NCBI RefSeq assembly: GCF_009906315.1
Contig: NZ_JAAALL010000008.1
Coordinates: 1 to 35,653, forward strand
Length of the DNA stretch: 35,653 nt
DNA from: Kineococcus vitellinus
Lineage (GTDB): Bacteria; Actinomycetota; Actinomycetes; Actinomycetales; Kineococcaceae
Reading direction: 5' to 3'
The number at the start of each line of letters is the position of its first letter. Position 1 is the stretch's first letter. Shown one piece after another: positions 23,933 through 31,708 of the stretch. The notes beneath the pieces were generated by a model that did no database searches, had not been told where the DNA came from, and saw only the letters and a list, made by a program, of their open reading frames with translations. The position numbers and the translations under genes are program-made.

Positions 23933-24517
23933 GTGGCGAGCGCGACGGTCGGACAGGGTGCAGGGCGCACGACGTACGTGGTGGTGGACGGGGAGAACCT
24001 CGACGCCACGCTGGGCGTGTCGATCCTCGACGGGCGCCCCGCGCCCGAGCAGCGCCCCCGCTGGGAGCGCCTGCTCGACTTCGCGCGCACGACGTTCGAG
24101 CAGCCCGCCAAGGGCCTGTTCTTCCTCAACGCCTCCTCCGGGCACCTGCCGATGTCCTTCGTGCAGGCGCTGCTGGCCCTGGGCTACCAGCCCATCCCGC
24201 TGGCGGGCGGGCCGGGGGAGAAGGTCGTCGACATCGGCATCCAGCGCACCCTGGACGCCCTCGTCGACCGCGACGGCGACGTGCTGCTCGGCAGCCACGA
24301 CGTCGACTTCCTGCCGCAGATCGACCGGCTGCTCACCGGCGACCGCCTCGTGGGCCTCGTCGGCTTCCGGGAGTTCGTGAACTCCCAGTACGCGGGGCTG
24401 CGCGAGCGGGGCCTGAAGGTGTTCGACCTCGAGGACGACGTGCGCGCGTTCAACGTCGTGCTGCCGCGGGTGCGGATCATCCCGCTGGCCGACTTCGACC
24501 CGACGCGCTACCTCTGA
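23933..24517 (+). CDS. NYN domain-containing protein (predicted ribonuclease)
   Basis: A 194-residue single-domain PIN-like nuclease of the NYN family (PF01936). The acidic metal-binding residues sit in YVVVDGENLDATLG, in VVDIGIQRTLDALVDR, and in LLGSHDVDFLPQI, the normal spacing for NYN proteins. FLNASSGHLPMSFVQALLALGYQPIPL lies between. The C-terminal VFDLEDDVRAFNVVLPRVRIIPLADFDP is shared with close actinobacterial relatives. It probably cuts RNA, but the target is unknown. The start GTG 23933 is fixed by the TAGCCT box; an overlapping GTG at 23931 is out of frame. Confidence 0.85.
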   Translation: MASATVGQGAGRTTYVVVDGENLDATLGVSILDGRPAPEQRPRWERLLDFARTTFEQPAKGLFFLNASSGHLPMSFVQALLALGYQPIPLAGGPGEKVVDIGIQRTLDALVDRDGDVLLGSHDVDFLPQIDRLLTGDRLVGLVGFREFVNSQYAGLRERGLKVFDLEDDVRAFNVVLPRVRIIPLADFDPTRYL

Positions 24518-24588
24518 GGCCCGCGCGGCGACCGCCGCCGCGCTCGCCGGGATCCCCGGGCCCGCCGGGCCCGCTGCGCGGGGTTCAG
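24514..24588. terminator. Terminator region between NYN and DUF3817 genes
   Basis: Two stop-containing arms (CTGAGGCCCGCGC at 24514 and GCGCGGGGTTCAG at 24576) match at 11 of 13 positions. Inside them is a perfect 7-bp hairpin CGGGCCC-gcc-GGGCCCG... with stem 24557-24563 and 24567-24573. Confidence 0.5.
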
Positions 24589-24938
24589 CCCTGCGCGGCG
24601 GCGGCGGTCGTGCGCGAGGCGCGCGCCGCCGGCGGGGTCAGCCAGCCGCGGCGCTGCACCCAGCGCTCGAAGACGACGGTGCCGAAGGGCGGGAAGCCCG
24701 CGGCCAGGCCGACCAGCGCCACCCACCAGCGCCAGCGCAGCACCCGCGCCGCCCACACCGTGGACAGCAGGTAGACCACGAAGCCGACGCCGTGGACCGG
24801 CCCCACGACGGGCACCCCGCCCTCGTGCGGGGTCTCGACCTGCAGCACCCACTTGAGGAACATCGCGACGAGCAGCGCCGTCCACGAGACGGCCTCGACG
24901 AGGGCGATGACGCGGAACCAGCGGGCGGCGGCGGGCAC
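24585..24938 (-). CDS. DUF3817 domain-containing membrane protein
   Basis: A 117-residue protein with three hydrophobic segments (ALVEAVSWTALLVAMFLKW, VHGVGFVVYLLSTVWAA, WWVALVGLAAGFPPFGTVVFE). These and the PHEGGVPVVGPVHGVGF segment are the DUF3817 signature (PF12823). The function is unknown; YdzA-like relatives occur widely in Gram-positive bacteria. GTG 24938 was chosen because GGAGG lies 5 nt upstream; longer in-frame extensions lack a ribosome binding site and have a composition unlike coding sequence. It converges with the NYN gene. Confidence 0.85.
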   Translation of the reverse strand: MPAAARWFRVIALVEAVSWTALLVAMFLKWVLQVETPHEGGVPVVGPVHGVGFVVYLLSTVWAARVLRWRWWVALVGLAAGFPPFGTVVFERWVQRRGWLTPPAARASRTTAAAAQG

Positions 24939-25075
24939 GGGGTCCTCCAGGGCTCGGGGGTGCTGCTGCGAGCTCCAAGTCTTACGCCTCGTAGGAGGCG
25001 GACCGCCACCACGGGGTGTGGGATCGCTCACTCCACCGCGCCTCACGCCCCGCCCGCCGCCGGCCGGTCAGGGCG

Positions 25076-26566
25076 TCAGGAGAAGACCGTGCGGTGCCAC
25101 TCCTTGCGGGCCGTCCCGGTGCGCTCGAGCATCACGTGCTTGACGGCGGTGTACTCCTCCAGCGAGTACGAGGACATGTCCTTGCCGAAGCCGGACGCCT
25201 TGACCCCGCCGTGCGGCATCTCGCTGACGATCGGGACGTGGTCGTTGATCCACACGCACCCGGCCTGGATCTCGGCGCTGGCGCGCATCGAGCGGAACAC
25301 GTCGCGCGTCCACGCCGAGGCGGCCAGCCCGTAGGGGGTGTCGTTGGCCAGCTCCAGCCCCTCGTCGTCGGTGTCGAACGGCAGCGCGACCAGGACGGGG
25401 CCGAAGACCTCCTCCTGCACGACCTCGGAGTCCTGCGCGGCGTCCACGAGCAGGGTGGGGGCGTAGAACGCGCCCGCGGACAGGTCCGTGCCGTCGGCGG
25501 CGCTGGTCGGGGCGAACCCGCCGGTGACGACCCGCGCGCCCGCGGCGACGGCCCGCTCCACCATGCCCGCGACCCTCTCGCGCTGGCGCAGCGAGATCAG
25601 CGGGCCCAGGTCGGTGGCCGGGTCCGTCGGCAGCCCGACCCGGACGCCGGCCATGAGCTCGGCGGTGCGGGCCACGAACGCCTCGAACAGCGGGCGCTGC
25701 ACGTAGGCGCGGGTCGCGGCCGTGCAGTCCTGCCCGGAGTTGATGAGCGAGGCGGCGACGGCGCCCTGGGCGGCGGCCTCGACGTCGGCGTCGTCGAAGA
25801 CGACGAACGGCGCCTTGCCGCCCAGCTCCAGGTGCACCCGCTTGCCGGTGCGCGCGGCGACCTCCATGACCCGCCGGCCCACGGCGGTGGAGCCGGTGAA
25901 GGAGGTCATGACCACGCGCGGGTCGCCCACGAGCGCCTCGCCGGCCTCCGGACCGGTCCCGGTGACGACGTTGAACACCCCGTCGGGCAGCCCGGCCGCG
26001 GTGAGGACCTCGGCGAGCAGCAGGGTGGTGAGGGGGGTGTCCTCGGCGGGCTTGAGGACGATCGCGTTGCCGGCGGCGACCGCCGGCAGCACCTTCCAGA
26101 CCGCCATCTGCAGCGGGTAGTTCCACGGCGCGATCGAGCCGACGACCCCGAGCGCCTCGCGCCGCACGAAGGAGGTGTGCTCGCCGTCGTACTCGGCGGC
26201 GGCCTTGCCCTCCAGCACGCGCGCGGCGCCGGCGAAGAAGGCGACGTTGTCGATGCTGCCGGGCACGTCGAACTCGCGCGCCATCCGCAGCGACTTGCCC
26301 GTCTGCGCGCTCTCGGCGGCCGCGAGCTCCTCGGCCCGCCCGGCCAGCAGGGCGGCGGCCCGGGTGAGGACCTCCGAGCGCGCGGCGGGGGTGGTGCGCG
26401 ACCAGCCGCGGAAGGCGCGCCGCGCGCTCGCGACGGCGTCGGCGACGTCCTGCGCCGTGGCGCCCGCCCCGGCGGCGACGACCTTGCCCGTGGCCGGGTC
26501 CAGGACGCTCAGCTCGGCGCCCCGGCCGGCCCGCCGCGCCCCGTCGATGTACTGCAGCTCGTCCAC
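25076..26566 (-). CDS. Aldehyde dehydrogenase, probable gamma-aminobutyraldehyde dehydrogenase
   Basis: A 496-residue NAD(P)-dependent aldehyde dehydrogenase. Key motifs are APWNYPLQMAVWKV with the oxyanion Asn, the NAD loop FTGSTAVGRRV, the general-base Glu in LELGGKAP, the catalytic Cys281 in NSGQDCTAATR, and EEVFGPVL. The NSGQDCTAATRAYVQR wording and the C-terminal GGVKASGFGKDMSSYSLEEYT match aminobutyraldehyde dehydrogenases of putrescine breakdown, so oxidation of 4-aminobutanal to GABA is likely. No putrescine aminotransferase or oxidase is adjacent. GTG 26566 has GGGGAGG 6 nt upstream. The upstream spacer holds a copy of the dispersed palindrome about 95 bp before the start. Confidence 0.9.
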   Translation of the reverse strand: MDELQYIDGARRAGRGAELSVLDPATGKVVAAGAGATAQDVADAVASARRAFRGWSRTTPAARSEVLTRAAALLAGRAEELAAAESAQTGKSLRMAREFDVPGSIDNVAFFAGAARVLEGKAAAEYDGEHTSFVRREALGVVGSIAPWNYPLQMAVWKVLPAVAAGNAIVLKPAEDTPLTTLLLAEVLTAAGLPDGVFNVVTGTGPEAGEALVGDPRVVMTSFTGSTAVGRRVMEVAARTGKRVHLELGGKAPFVVFDDADVEAAAQGAVAASLINSGQDCTAATRAYVQRPLFEAFVARTAELMAGVRVGLPTDPATDLGPLISLRQRERVAGMVERAVAAGARVVTGGFAPTSAADGTDLSAGAFYAPTLLVDAAQDSEVVQEEVFGPVLVALPFDTDDEGLELANDTPYGLAASAWTRDVFRSMRASAEIQAGCVWINDHVPIVSEMPHGGVKASGFGKDMSSYSLEEYTAVKHVMLERTGTARKEWHRTVFS

Positions 26567-26658
26567 GAACAGCCTCCCCAGCCACGGATCCCGTCGGCGA
26601 CACCCTGCCCGATCGACGGATCGAGCGGAAGAGCACCCCTGCCGCCGCGCCCGCCCAG

Positions 26659-26694
26659 CGGTGATCTTCCACGGTGCACCGTGGAAGATCACCG
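26659..26694. repeat. Dispersed GTGATCTTC palindrome, 36-bp perfect copy
   Basis: A perfect dyad whose 32-bp core (26661-26692) is base-for-base the same as the core at 14190-14221. It lies 34 nt past the stop of the GGDEF-EAL gene and 92 nt upstream of the aldehyde dehydrogenase start, so here it could be a terminator. Confidence 0.85.
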
Positions 26695-26728
26695 ACAGGA
26701 GGGGCGGCGGGGACCACGCGCGGGCGGC

Positions 26729-28987
26729 TCAGACGAGGGCGCCCTCGCCCTCCGGCTCGTCCCGGGCCGGCTGCGCGGCGCGCCGGCGCACGAAGCCCGG
26801 GACGTCCCCGGCGTCCATCGCGGCGCCGAACAGGTGGCCCTGGGCGCGGGAGATGCCCAGCGCCTGCAGCGGCGCGAGCTGCGCGGCCTCCTCCACCCCC
26901 TCGGCCAGGATCTGCATGTCCAGCGCGCGGCACAGCGCCGCGATGCCCTCCAGCAGCGAGGTGTCGCCCCCGGTGACCAGGGTCGTCAGCGACCGGTCCA
27001 GCTTCACCGTCGAGATGGGGAAGCGGCGCATGTAGGACAGCGAGGTGTAGCCGATGCCGAAGTCGTCGAGGTCGACGTGGAAGCCGGCCGCCACGACCTC
27101 GCGCAGCGACGCCGCGATGGAGGGGTCGTCGGGCAGCTCCTCGTGCTCGGTGACCTCCAGGTGCACCCGGTCGGGGGCGATGCCGTGCCGGGCGGCCAGC
27201 GAGGAGATCCAGCGGGCCGCGCCCCGCCGGCGCAGGCTGCCGACGCCGAGGTTGAGCGCCAGGTGCAGCGGCGGCAGGCCCAGGGCGTCCCAGCGCGCGA
27301 GGTCGGCCATCGCGCGGGCCGCGACGTGCTCGTCCAGGCGCGCGCCGAGGCCGGCGGCCTCGGCGTGCTGGAGGAACTCGTCGGGCACCAGCACGCCCGC
27401 GCGGGGGTGGTGCCAGCGCACGAGCGCCTCCACGCCCACGACGACGCCCTGGGCGGGGCCGGGGGCGAGGTCGACGATCGGCTGGTGGACGACGACGAGC
27501 TCGCCCACCTCGAGCGGGTCGCCGTCCTGCAGCAGCAGCCGGCGCAGCTCCTGCTGCACGACGAGCGCACCGAGGACGCGCTCGCGCAGCTGCGGGCGGT
27601 ACACCTGGGCGCGGCCCTTGCCGGCCTGCTTGGCCGCGTACATGGCGATGTCGGCGTCCACGAGCGCCTCGGCGAGGGTCGCGCCCGCGCGCAGCGGGGC
27701 GATGCCGATGCTGGCGCTGACCTGGTGCGGCAGGCCGTCGAAGGCGAAGGGCGCGTCGAGGGCGGTCAGCAGCACGTCGCCGGGGCCCTCCTCGTCCTCG
27801 GGGGGCGTCCAGGCGACGACGATGAACTCGTCGCCGCCGGTGCGGGAGACCACGCCGCGCGGGCCGACCGCCCGCCGCAGCCGCCCGGCGACCTCCACGA
27901 GCAGCGCGTCGCCCACGGCGTGCCCGCGGGTGTCGTTGATCTGCTTGAAGTCGTCGAGGTCGACCAGGCACAGGTGCACGTCCTGCCCGGGCACCCGCCG
28001 CCGCAGCTGCTCCGCCGCCCGGGGCAGCCCGCGGCGGTTGACGAGGTCGGTGAGGGGGTCGCGGTCCGCGGTGCGCTCGGCGCGGTTGACCGCCAGCGCC
28101 GCGAGCGTGACGCCCGCGCAGGCCAGCACGTAGCCGCTGGGGGCCACGACCTCGACGGCCACGTCGGGCAGGACGCCGAAGGCGCCCAGCACCCACAGCA
28201 CGGGCACGGCGCAGAAGACGGGGACCACGGCCAGCAGCCGGTGGCCGTCGCGGCGCAGGCCGCCGCCCGCGGCGGGCGTGCCGAGGTGGCGCATGCTCGG
28301 GTGGGCGGCCGCGGCGGCCAGCAGCACGGAGACGGCGCAGCCGAGGGTCCGCAGCGGCGAGGCCTGCAGCACGAGCAGCTCCCCGCGGGCGGTGACGAGC
28401 GCGGCGACGGCCAGCAGCGTCCCGGCGGCCAGCAGCACCAGCGCCGTCGCGGGGGCCATCCCGGTGCGCGTGGACAGCAGCCGCAGCAGCACGACGGCCA
28501 GGACGACGTCGGCCGCGGTGCCGGTGAGGACGGCGGCGTCCGCGCCGACGCCGGTGGCGCGCAGCATGCCGAGGACCTGCACGACGACGAGCGCGCCGCC
28601 GCAGGTGGTGAGGAAGAGGTCCGGCCAGGTGGTGCGCGCCGCGCCGGCGGAGCGGGCCAGGGTGCGCACGAGGAAGGGCACGACGGCGAGGGCGACGAGC
28701 TGGACGACGAGGACCGTCCAGCGCGTGGCGTCGACGCCGCCGCGGGAGGCGGTCGTGACGACCGCGCCGGCGAGCCCGGTGGTGACCAGGACGAGCACGA
28801 GCACCCACACCAGCGGGACGACGGGCCGGTGCGCGCGCACGCCGAGGCAGGCCACGAGCAGGGCGCCCGCGTGCACGAGCAGGGCGGCGACGTCACCGGC
28901 CGCGGTGCCGCCGCCGGCGGGCAGCAGCGGCACGAGGCCGGTGAGGACCGCGAGCACGCCGAGCACGCCGAGCACGCGCTTCGACAT
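26729..28987 (-). CDS. Membrane-anchored GGDEF-EAL cyclic di-GMP enzyme
   Basis: A 752-residue protein with about nine N-terminal membrane helices (residues 5-290), a GGDEF domain (about 310-465) and an EAL domain (about 490-740). The cyclase signature is intact (RTGGDEFIVV, about residue 384), and the inhibitory RxxD site is absent (RGVV at that place). The phosphodiesterase residues are also intact: EALVRW (Glu520), the Asn in LALNLG, EVTEHE, DLDDFGIGYTSL, TVKLDRS and EGVEEAAQ, so both activities are possible. It could link an unknown membrane signal to cyclic di-GMP levels and hence motility, in keeping with the chemotaxis genes nearby. ATG 28987 has GAGGAG just upstream. It is a single-gene unit downstream of the CDF gene. 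Confidence 0.92.
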   Translation of the reverse strand: MSKRVLGVLGVLAVLTGLVPLLPAGGGTAAGDVAALLVHAGALLVACLGVRAHRPVVPLVWVLVLVLVTTGLAGAVVTTASRGGVDATRWTVLVVQLVALAVVPFLVRTLARSAGAARTTWPDLFLTTCGGALVVVQVLGMLRATGVGADAAVLTGTAADVVLAVVLLRLLSTRTGMAPATALVLLAAGTLLAVAALVTARGELLVLQASPLRTLGCAVSVLLAAAAAHPSMRHLGTPAAGGGLRRDGHRLLAVVPVFCAVPVLWVLGAFGVLPDVAVEVVAPSGYVLACAGVTLAALAVNRAERTADRDPLTDLVNRRGLPRAAEQLRRRVPGQDVHLCLVDLDDFKQINDTRGHAVGDALLVEVAGRLRRAVGPRGVVSRTGGDEFIVVAWTPPEDEEGPGDVLLTALDAPFAFDGLPHQVSASIGIAPLRAGATLAEALVDADIAMYAAKQAGKGRAQVYRPQLRERVLGALVVQQELRRLLLQDGDPLEVGELVVVHQPIVDLAPGPAQGVVVGVEALVRWHHPRAGVLVPDEFLQHAEAAGLGARLDEHVAARAMADLARWDALGLPPLHLALNLGVGSLRRRGAARWISSLAARHGIAPDRVHLEVTEHEELPDDPSIAASLREVVAAGFHVDLDDFGIGYTSLSYMRRFPISTVKLDRSLTTLVTGGDTSLLEGIAALCRALDMQILAEGVEEAAQLAPLQALGISRAQGHLFGAAMDAGDVPGFVRRRAAQPARDEPEGEGALV

Positions 28988-29061
28988 GGTTCTCCTCGCC
29001 CCCTGGGTGCCCGGACGACCCGGTCCCTGTGCGCATCGGCACGCGGGGGCCCGCGCTCGTT

Positions 29062-29075
29062 CGCCCGATCGGGCG
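29062..29075. promoter_or_regulatory. 14-bp palindrome upstream of GGDEF-EAL gene
   Basis: CGCCCGATCGGGCG is a perfect palindrome 75 nt before the GGDEF-EAL start and 50 nt after the CDF stop. It could be an operator or part of a terminator. Confidence 0.3.
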
Positions 29076-29124
29076 TGCCGGGTCCCCCGGGTCCCCGGGG
29101 CGTCGCGGCGGCGGGGGGCCCGCC

Positions 29125-30084
29125 TCAGTCGTGGGTGGCGACCTCGTGGCCGCCGTGCCCCTGGGGCTCCAGCTGGAACGTGGCGTGCTCGACGGCCACG
29201 GGGAAGTGCTCGGCGACGCAGGCCTGCAGCTGGTCGAGGATCTCCGGGGCGTGCCCGTCGCTGAAGCAGGAGTCGTCGAGGACGACGTGCGCGGAGAGCA
29301 CGGGCAGGCCGGAGGTGATGCGGCTGGCGTGCAGGTCGTGCACGGCCTGCACGTGCGGCAGCTCCAGCAGGTGCCGGCGCACGTCCTCCAGGTCCAGCCC
29401 GGGCGGGGTCTCCTCCAGCAGCACCGAGGTCGTCTCGCGCAGCAGCCCGAGCGTGCGCGGCACGATGAGCACCCCGATGAGCAGCGAGACGACGGCGTCC
29501 GCGCGCGTCCAGCCGGTGAGCGCGATGACCACCGCGGCCACGATGACCGCCACCGAGCCGAGGCCGTCGTTGACGACCTCCAGCACGGCGGCGCGCACGT
29601 TGATGCTGCGCCCGCCGTCGCCGCGCAGCAGCAGCAGCAGGGCGACGACGTTGCCGACCAGGCCGACGACGCCGAAGACGACCATCGCGCCGGAGGCCAC
29701 CTCGGGCGGGTCGAGCAGCCGCCGCACGCCCTCGACGAGGACGAAGACCCCGACGGCGAGCAGCGCCGCGGCCTGCAGGGTCGCGGCGAGCACCTCGGCG
29801 CGCCGGTAGCCCCAGGTCCGCCGCGCGGACGCCGGCCGGGCGGCCAGGCTCGCGGCGATCAGGGCGATGACCAGGCCCGCGACGTCGGTGAGCACGTGCC
29901 CGGCGTCGGCCAGCAGCGCGAGGCTGCCGGACAGCCACGCCCCGACGGCCTCGGCGACGAGCACGACGGCGGTGACGGCGAGGGCGCCCGCCAGCCGGCG
30001 GCGGTCCTGGCCGGGACCGCCGTGCCCGTGCCCGTGCCCGTGGCCGTGGCCGTGGCCGTGGCCGTGGCTCCCGCCGCGGGTCAC
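29125..30084 (-). CDS. Cation diffusion facilitator (zinc/cobalt-type efflux)
   Basis: A 319-residue CDF transporter with six membrane helices and a cytoplasmic ferredoxin-like C-terminal domain (VRRHLLELPHVQAVHDLHASRI). The first transport-site half is ADAGHVLTD (HxxxD in helix 2). The second reads LEVVNDGLGS, with Glu where zinc-specific CDFs usually have His; I believe this ExxxD form is common in one actinobacterial subgroup and it may alter metal choice. The N-terminus is a run of eight His-Gly pairs encoded by a hexanucleotide repeat. C-terminal GHGGHEVATHD adds further metal ligands. GTG 30084 overlaps the ArsR stop (GTGA), so metal-responsive control by ArsR is expected, pumping zinc or a similar ion out. 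Confidence 0.92.
   Translation of the reverse strand: MTRGGSHGHGHGHGHGHGHGHGGPGQDRRRLAGALAVTAVVLVAEAVGAWLSGSLALLADAGHVLTDVAGLVIALIAASLAARPASARRTWGYRRAEVLAATLQAAALLAVGVFVLVEGVRRLLDPPEVASGAMVVFGVVGLVGNVVALLLLLRGDGGRSINVRAAVLEVVNDGLGSVAVIVAAVVIALTGWTRADAVVSLLIGVLIVPRTLGLLRETTSVLLEETPPGLDLEDVRRHLLELPHVQAVHDLHASRITSGLPVLSAHVVLDDSCFSDGHAPEILDQLQACVAEHFPVAVEHATFQLEPQGHGGHEVATHD
30021..30068. repeat. Hexanucleotide tandem repeat in CDF gene
   Basis: Eight in-register 6-bp units (three CGTGCC then five CGTGGC) encode the His-Gly run. Unit number can change without breaking the frame. Confidence 0.8.
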
Positions 30085-30425
30085 GAGAGGGCCTCGTGCG
30101 CGGCCGGGGGGCGGGCGCAGGTCCCCTCGGCGTGCTCGTCGCCGACGGCGAGGACCACGCCGAGCAGGTCGCCGAGGGCGTGGCTCAGGCGCGCGTCGGT
30201 GATCTCGTAGCGCACCCGCCGGCCCTCGGGCACGGCGACGACGAGCCCGTGCCCGCGCAGGCGGGCCAGGTGGTTGGACAGCGACTGGCGCGAGACGCCG
30301 AGCAGGTCGGCCAGCTCCGCCGGGTAGCCCGGCGCCTCGCGCAGCGCCAGCAGCAGCCGCGAGCGCGTGGGGTCGGACAGAGCGTGGCCGAAGCGGGCGA
30401 GCACCTGCGCGGACGTCGCGATCAC
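30081..30425 (-). CDS. ArsR/SmtB family metal-responsive repressor
   Basis: A 114-residue winged-helix repressor: LARFGHALSDPTRSRLLLALREAPGYPAELADLLGVSRQSLSNHLARLRGHGLVVAVPEGRRVRYEI is the standard fold, with the recognition helix at SRQSLSNHLARL. The C-terminal helix ends in GDEHAEGTC followed by HE about 11 residues on, resembling the alpha-5 D-x-H...H-x-E metal site of SmtB/CzrA sensors with an extra Cys. I infer zinc-type sensing. GTG 30425 is chosen over ATG 30440 because TACCGT lies exactly 6 nt upstream as a -10 box, and the ATG would lie inside that promoter. It is the first gene of the ArsR-CDF operon and probably represses itself. Confidence 0.9.
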   Translation of the reverse strand: MIATSAQVLARFGHALSDPTRSRLLLALREAPGYPAELADLLGVSRQSLSNHLARLRGHGLVVAVPEGRRVRYEITDARLSHALGDLLGVVLAVGDEHAEGTCARPPAAHEALS

Positions 30426-30446
30426 CCCCCGACGGTACATCGGGGG
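30426..30446 (-). promoter_or_regulatory. ArsR operator overlapping -10 box
   Basis: Perfect 7-bp arms CCCCCGA and TCGGGGG separated by 7 nt. The TACCGT -10 box (minus strand, 30432-30437) lies in the spacer between the arms, so a bound repressor would block polymerase directly. Confidence 0.5.
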
Positions 30447-30482
30447 ATGGATCGACGTGCCGCCCGGTGCACGGGGCGCGGC

Positions 30483-31568
30483 TCAGGCCGGCGGGCGGCC
30501 GTCACCGGGGCCGTAGCTGAAGGACGGCCAGCCGCCGCGCCACTCCACCTCGCGGATCTGCATGCGGATCGTGCCGCCGGTGCTGGCGTCGTAGTAGTGG
30601 TGCACCGCGTAGGTGCGGCCGCGGTCGTTGAGCACGTCGAGGGCGCCCGTGCCGACCTGGTCGCCGCGCCGGCCCAGCAGCAGGTCCCCGCCGCCCTCGG
30701 TGAGCAGCCGCCCCTCGCGGTCGACGAAGGGGCCGGTGGGGCTGGTGGAGCGGCCGACGTAGGTCTCGTAGGTGCTGTCCACCCCGCGGCAGCAGAAGTC
30801 CCGGGAGACGGTGAGGTACCAGTGGCCGCCGTGCTTGAAGACCTGCGGGTTCTCGACGGCGTTCGGCAGGTCGACGGGGTTGCTGGCCAGGTCCGTGACC
30901 GGGCCGACGGGACGCACCATGTCCACCAGCCGCTGCACCTTCACCCCCGTCCAGAACGAGCCGAACGCGATGTACCAGGTGCCGCCGTCGGAGAACACCT
31001 GCGGGTCGATGGCGTTGAAGTCGTCGTCGGCATCCGAGCGCAGCACCGGCCCGTGGTCGACCCAGCTCTCCAGGTCGCCGGGGGTCCGCGTCGTCGCCAG
31101 GCCGATCGCGGACTCGTTGGTGCCGAACGAGGAGGCGGCGTAGTACAGGTGGAAGGTGCCGCCGCGCTCGACGACGTGCGGTGCCCACAGGTGGGCCACG
31201 CCGTAGGCCCGCGTCCACTCGGGCAGCGCGATGGCCCCGACCGACTCCCACGGCCCGGCGAGGCTGCCCACCGAGCGGCGCACGAAGATCCCGCCCGGGT
31301 CCTCGGCGTCCGCGCGGCCGGTGGAGAAGACGTAGTACGTCCCGCGGTCGCTGAACAGCGTCGGGTCGTGCACCGGGTCGTCGACCTCGCCGGGCACGAA
31401 GTCGCCGACGTCACCGCTCATCGGCAGCTTGCCGCTGGGCGGCGGCCCACCCGGTCCACCCGGTGCGGCCTGGGCCACGGCGCCCGCGCTCGTCAGGCAC
31501 AGGGCGGCGAGGGCGGCGGCGAGGGACGCGCTGCGGCGTCGGGCGGTGCGTCGCGCGGTTCGGGGCAC
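30483..31568 (-). CDS. Secreted GH43 arabinan endo-1,5-alpha-L-arabinosidase
   Basis: A 361-residue five-bladed beta-propeller glycosidase. The signal peptide has many Arg residues (ARRTARRRSASLAAALAAL) and a likely cut after AQA (residue 34), so it is exported. Catalytic residues are the base Asp68 in DPVHDPTLF, the pKa-tuning Asp in NAIDPQVF and the acid Glu in NAVENPQVF. VHDPTLFSDRGTYYVFST is the hallmark of endo-arabinanases, which cut internal alpha-1,5 links of plant pectin arabinan. AGGAGG lies 7 nt before GTG 31568. Together with the GH3 enzyme it suggests use of plant polymers. A LacI-like operator overlaps the predicted promoter. Confidence 0.9.
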   Translation of the reverse strand: MPRTARRTARRRSASLAAALAALCLTSAGAVAQAAPGGPGGPPPSGKLPMSGDVGDFVPGEVDDPVHDPTLFSDRGTYYVFSTGRADAEDPGGIFVRRSVGSLAGPWESVGAIALPEWTRAYGVAHLWAPHVVERGGTFHLYYAASSFGTNESAIGLATTRTPGDLESWVDHGPVLRSDADDDFNAIDPQVFSDGGTWYIAFGSFWTGVKVQRLVDMVRPVGPVTDLASNPVDLPNAVENPQVFKHGGHWYLTVSRDFCCRGVDSTYETYVGRSTSPTGPFVDREGRLLTEGGGDLLLGRRGDQVGTGALDVLNDRGRTYAVHHYYDASTGGTIRMQIREVEWRGGWPSFSYGPGDGRPPA

Positions 31569-31618
31569 GGGGGTTCCTCCTGCTCGTCGTCGAGCGCACC
31601 CGAGCGGGTGCCGACCCG

Positions 31619-31647
31619 AGCATGCCCGCCCGTACAACGTTGCACAA
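31619..31647 (-). promoter_or_regulatory. Promoter with LacI-type operator for arabinanase gene
   Basis: On the minus strand TTGTGC (31642-31647) and CATGCT (31619-31624) are 17 nt apart. The dyad GTGCAACGTTGTAC (31632-31645, 12 of 14 symmetric, centred on AACGTT) overlaps the -35 box, as LacI/GalR-family operators often do. Confidence 0.45.
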
Positions 31648-31708
31648 GACGGGCCCGGCGCGTGTCCCGGGGCGCGGCAGGCCGGGCGCACCGGCCGCCG
31701 CGACCGCC

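Noticed and set aside
26567-26728. Extension of the aldehyde dehydrogenase up to the palindrome
   Set aside because: The extra N-terminus reads through the palindrome with no family similarity, and a good ribosome binding site supports GTG 26566.
25016-29809. An open frame of about 1,600 codons on the plus strand opposite the aldehyde dehydrogenase, GGDEF-EAL and CDF genes
   Set aside because: The translation is Arg/Gly/His/Gln-rich without domains, and the opposite strand carries clear family motifs. It is a by-product of extreme GC content.
30021-30068. Short tandem units that might be mistaken for a CRISPR array
   Set aside because: The units are 6 bp, contiguous without spacers, and lie in the coding sequence of a CDF gene.
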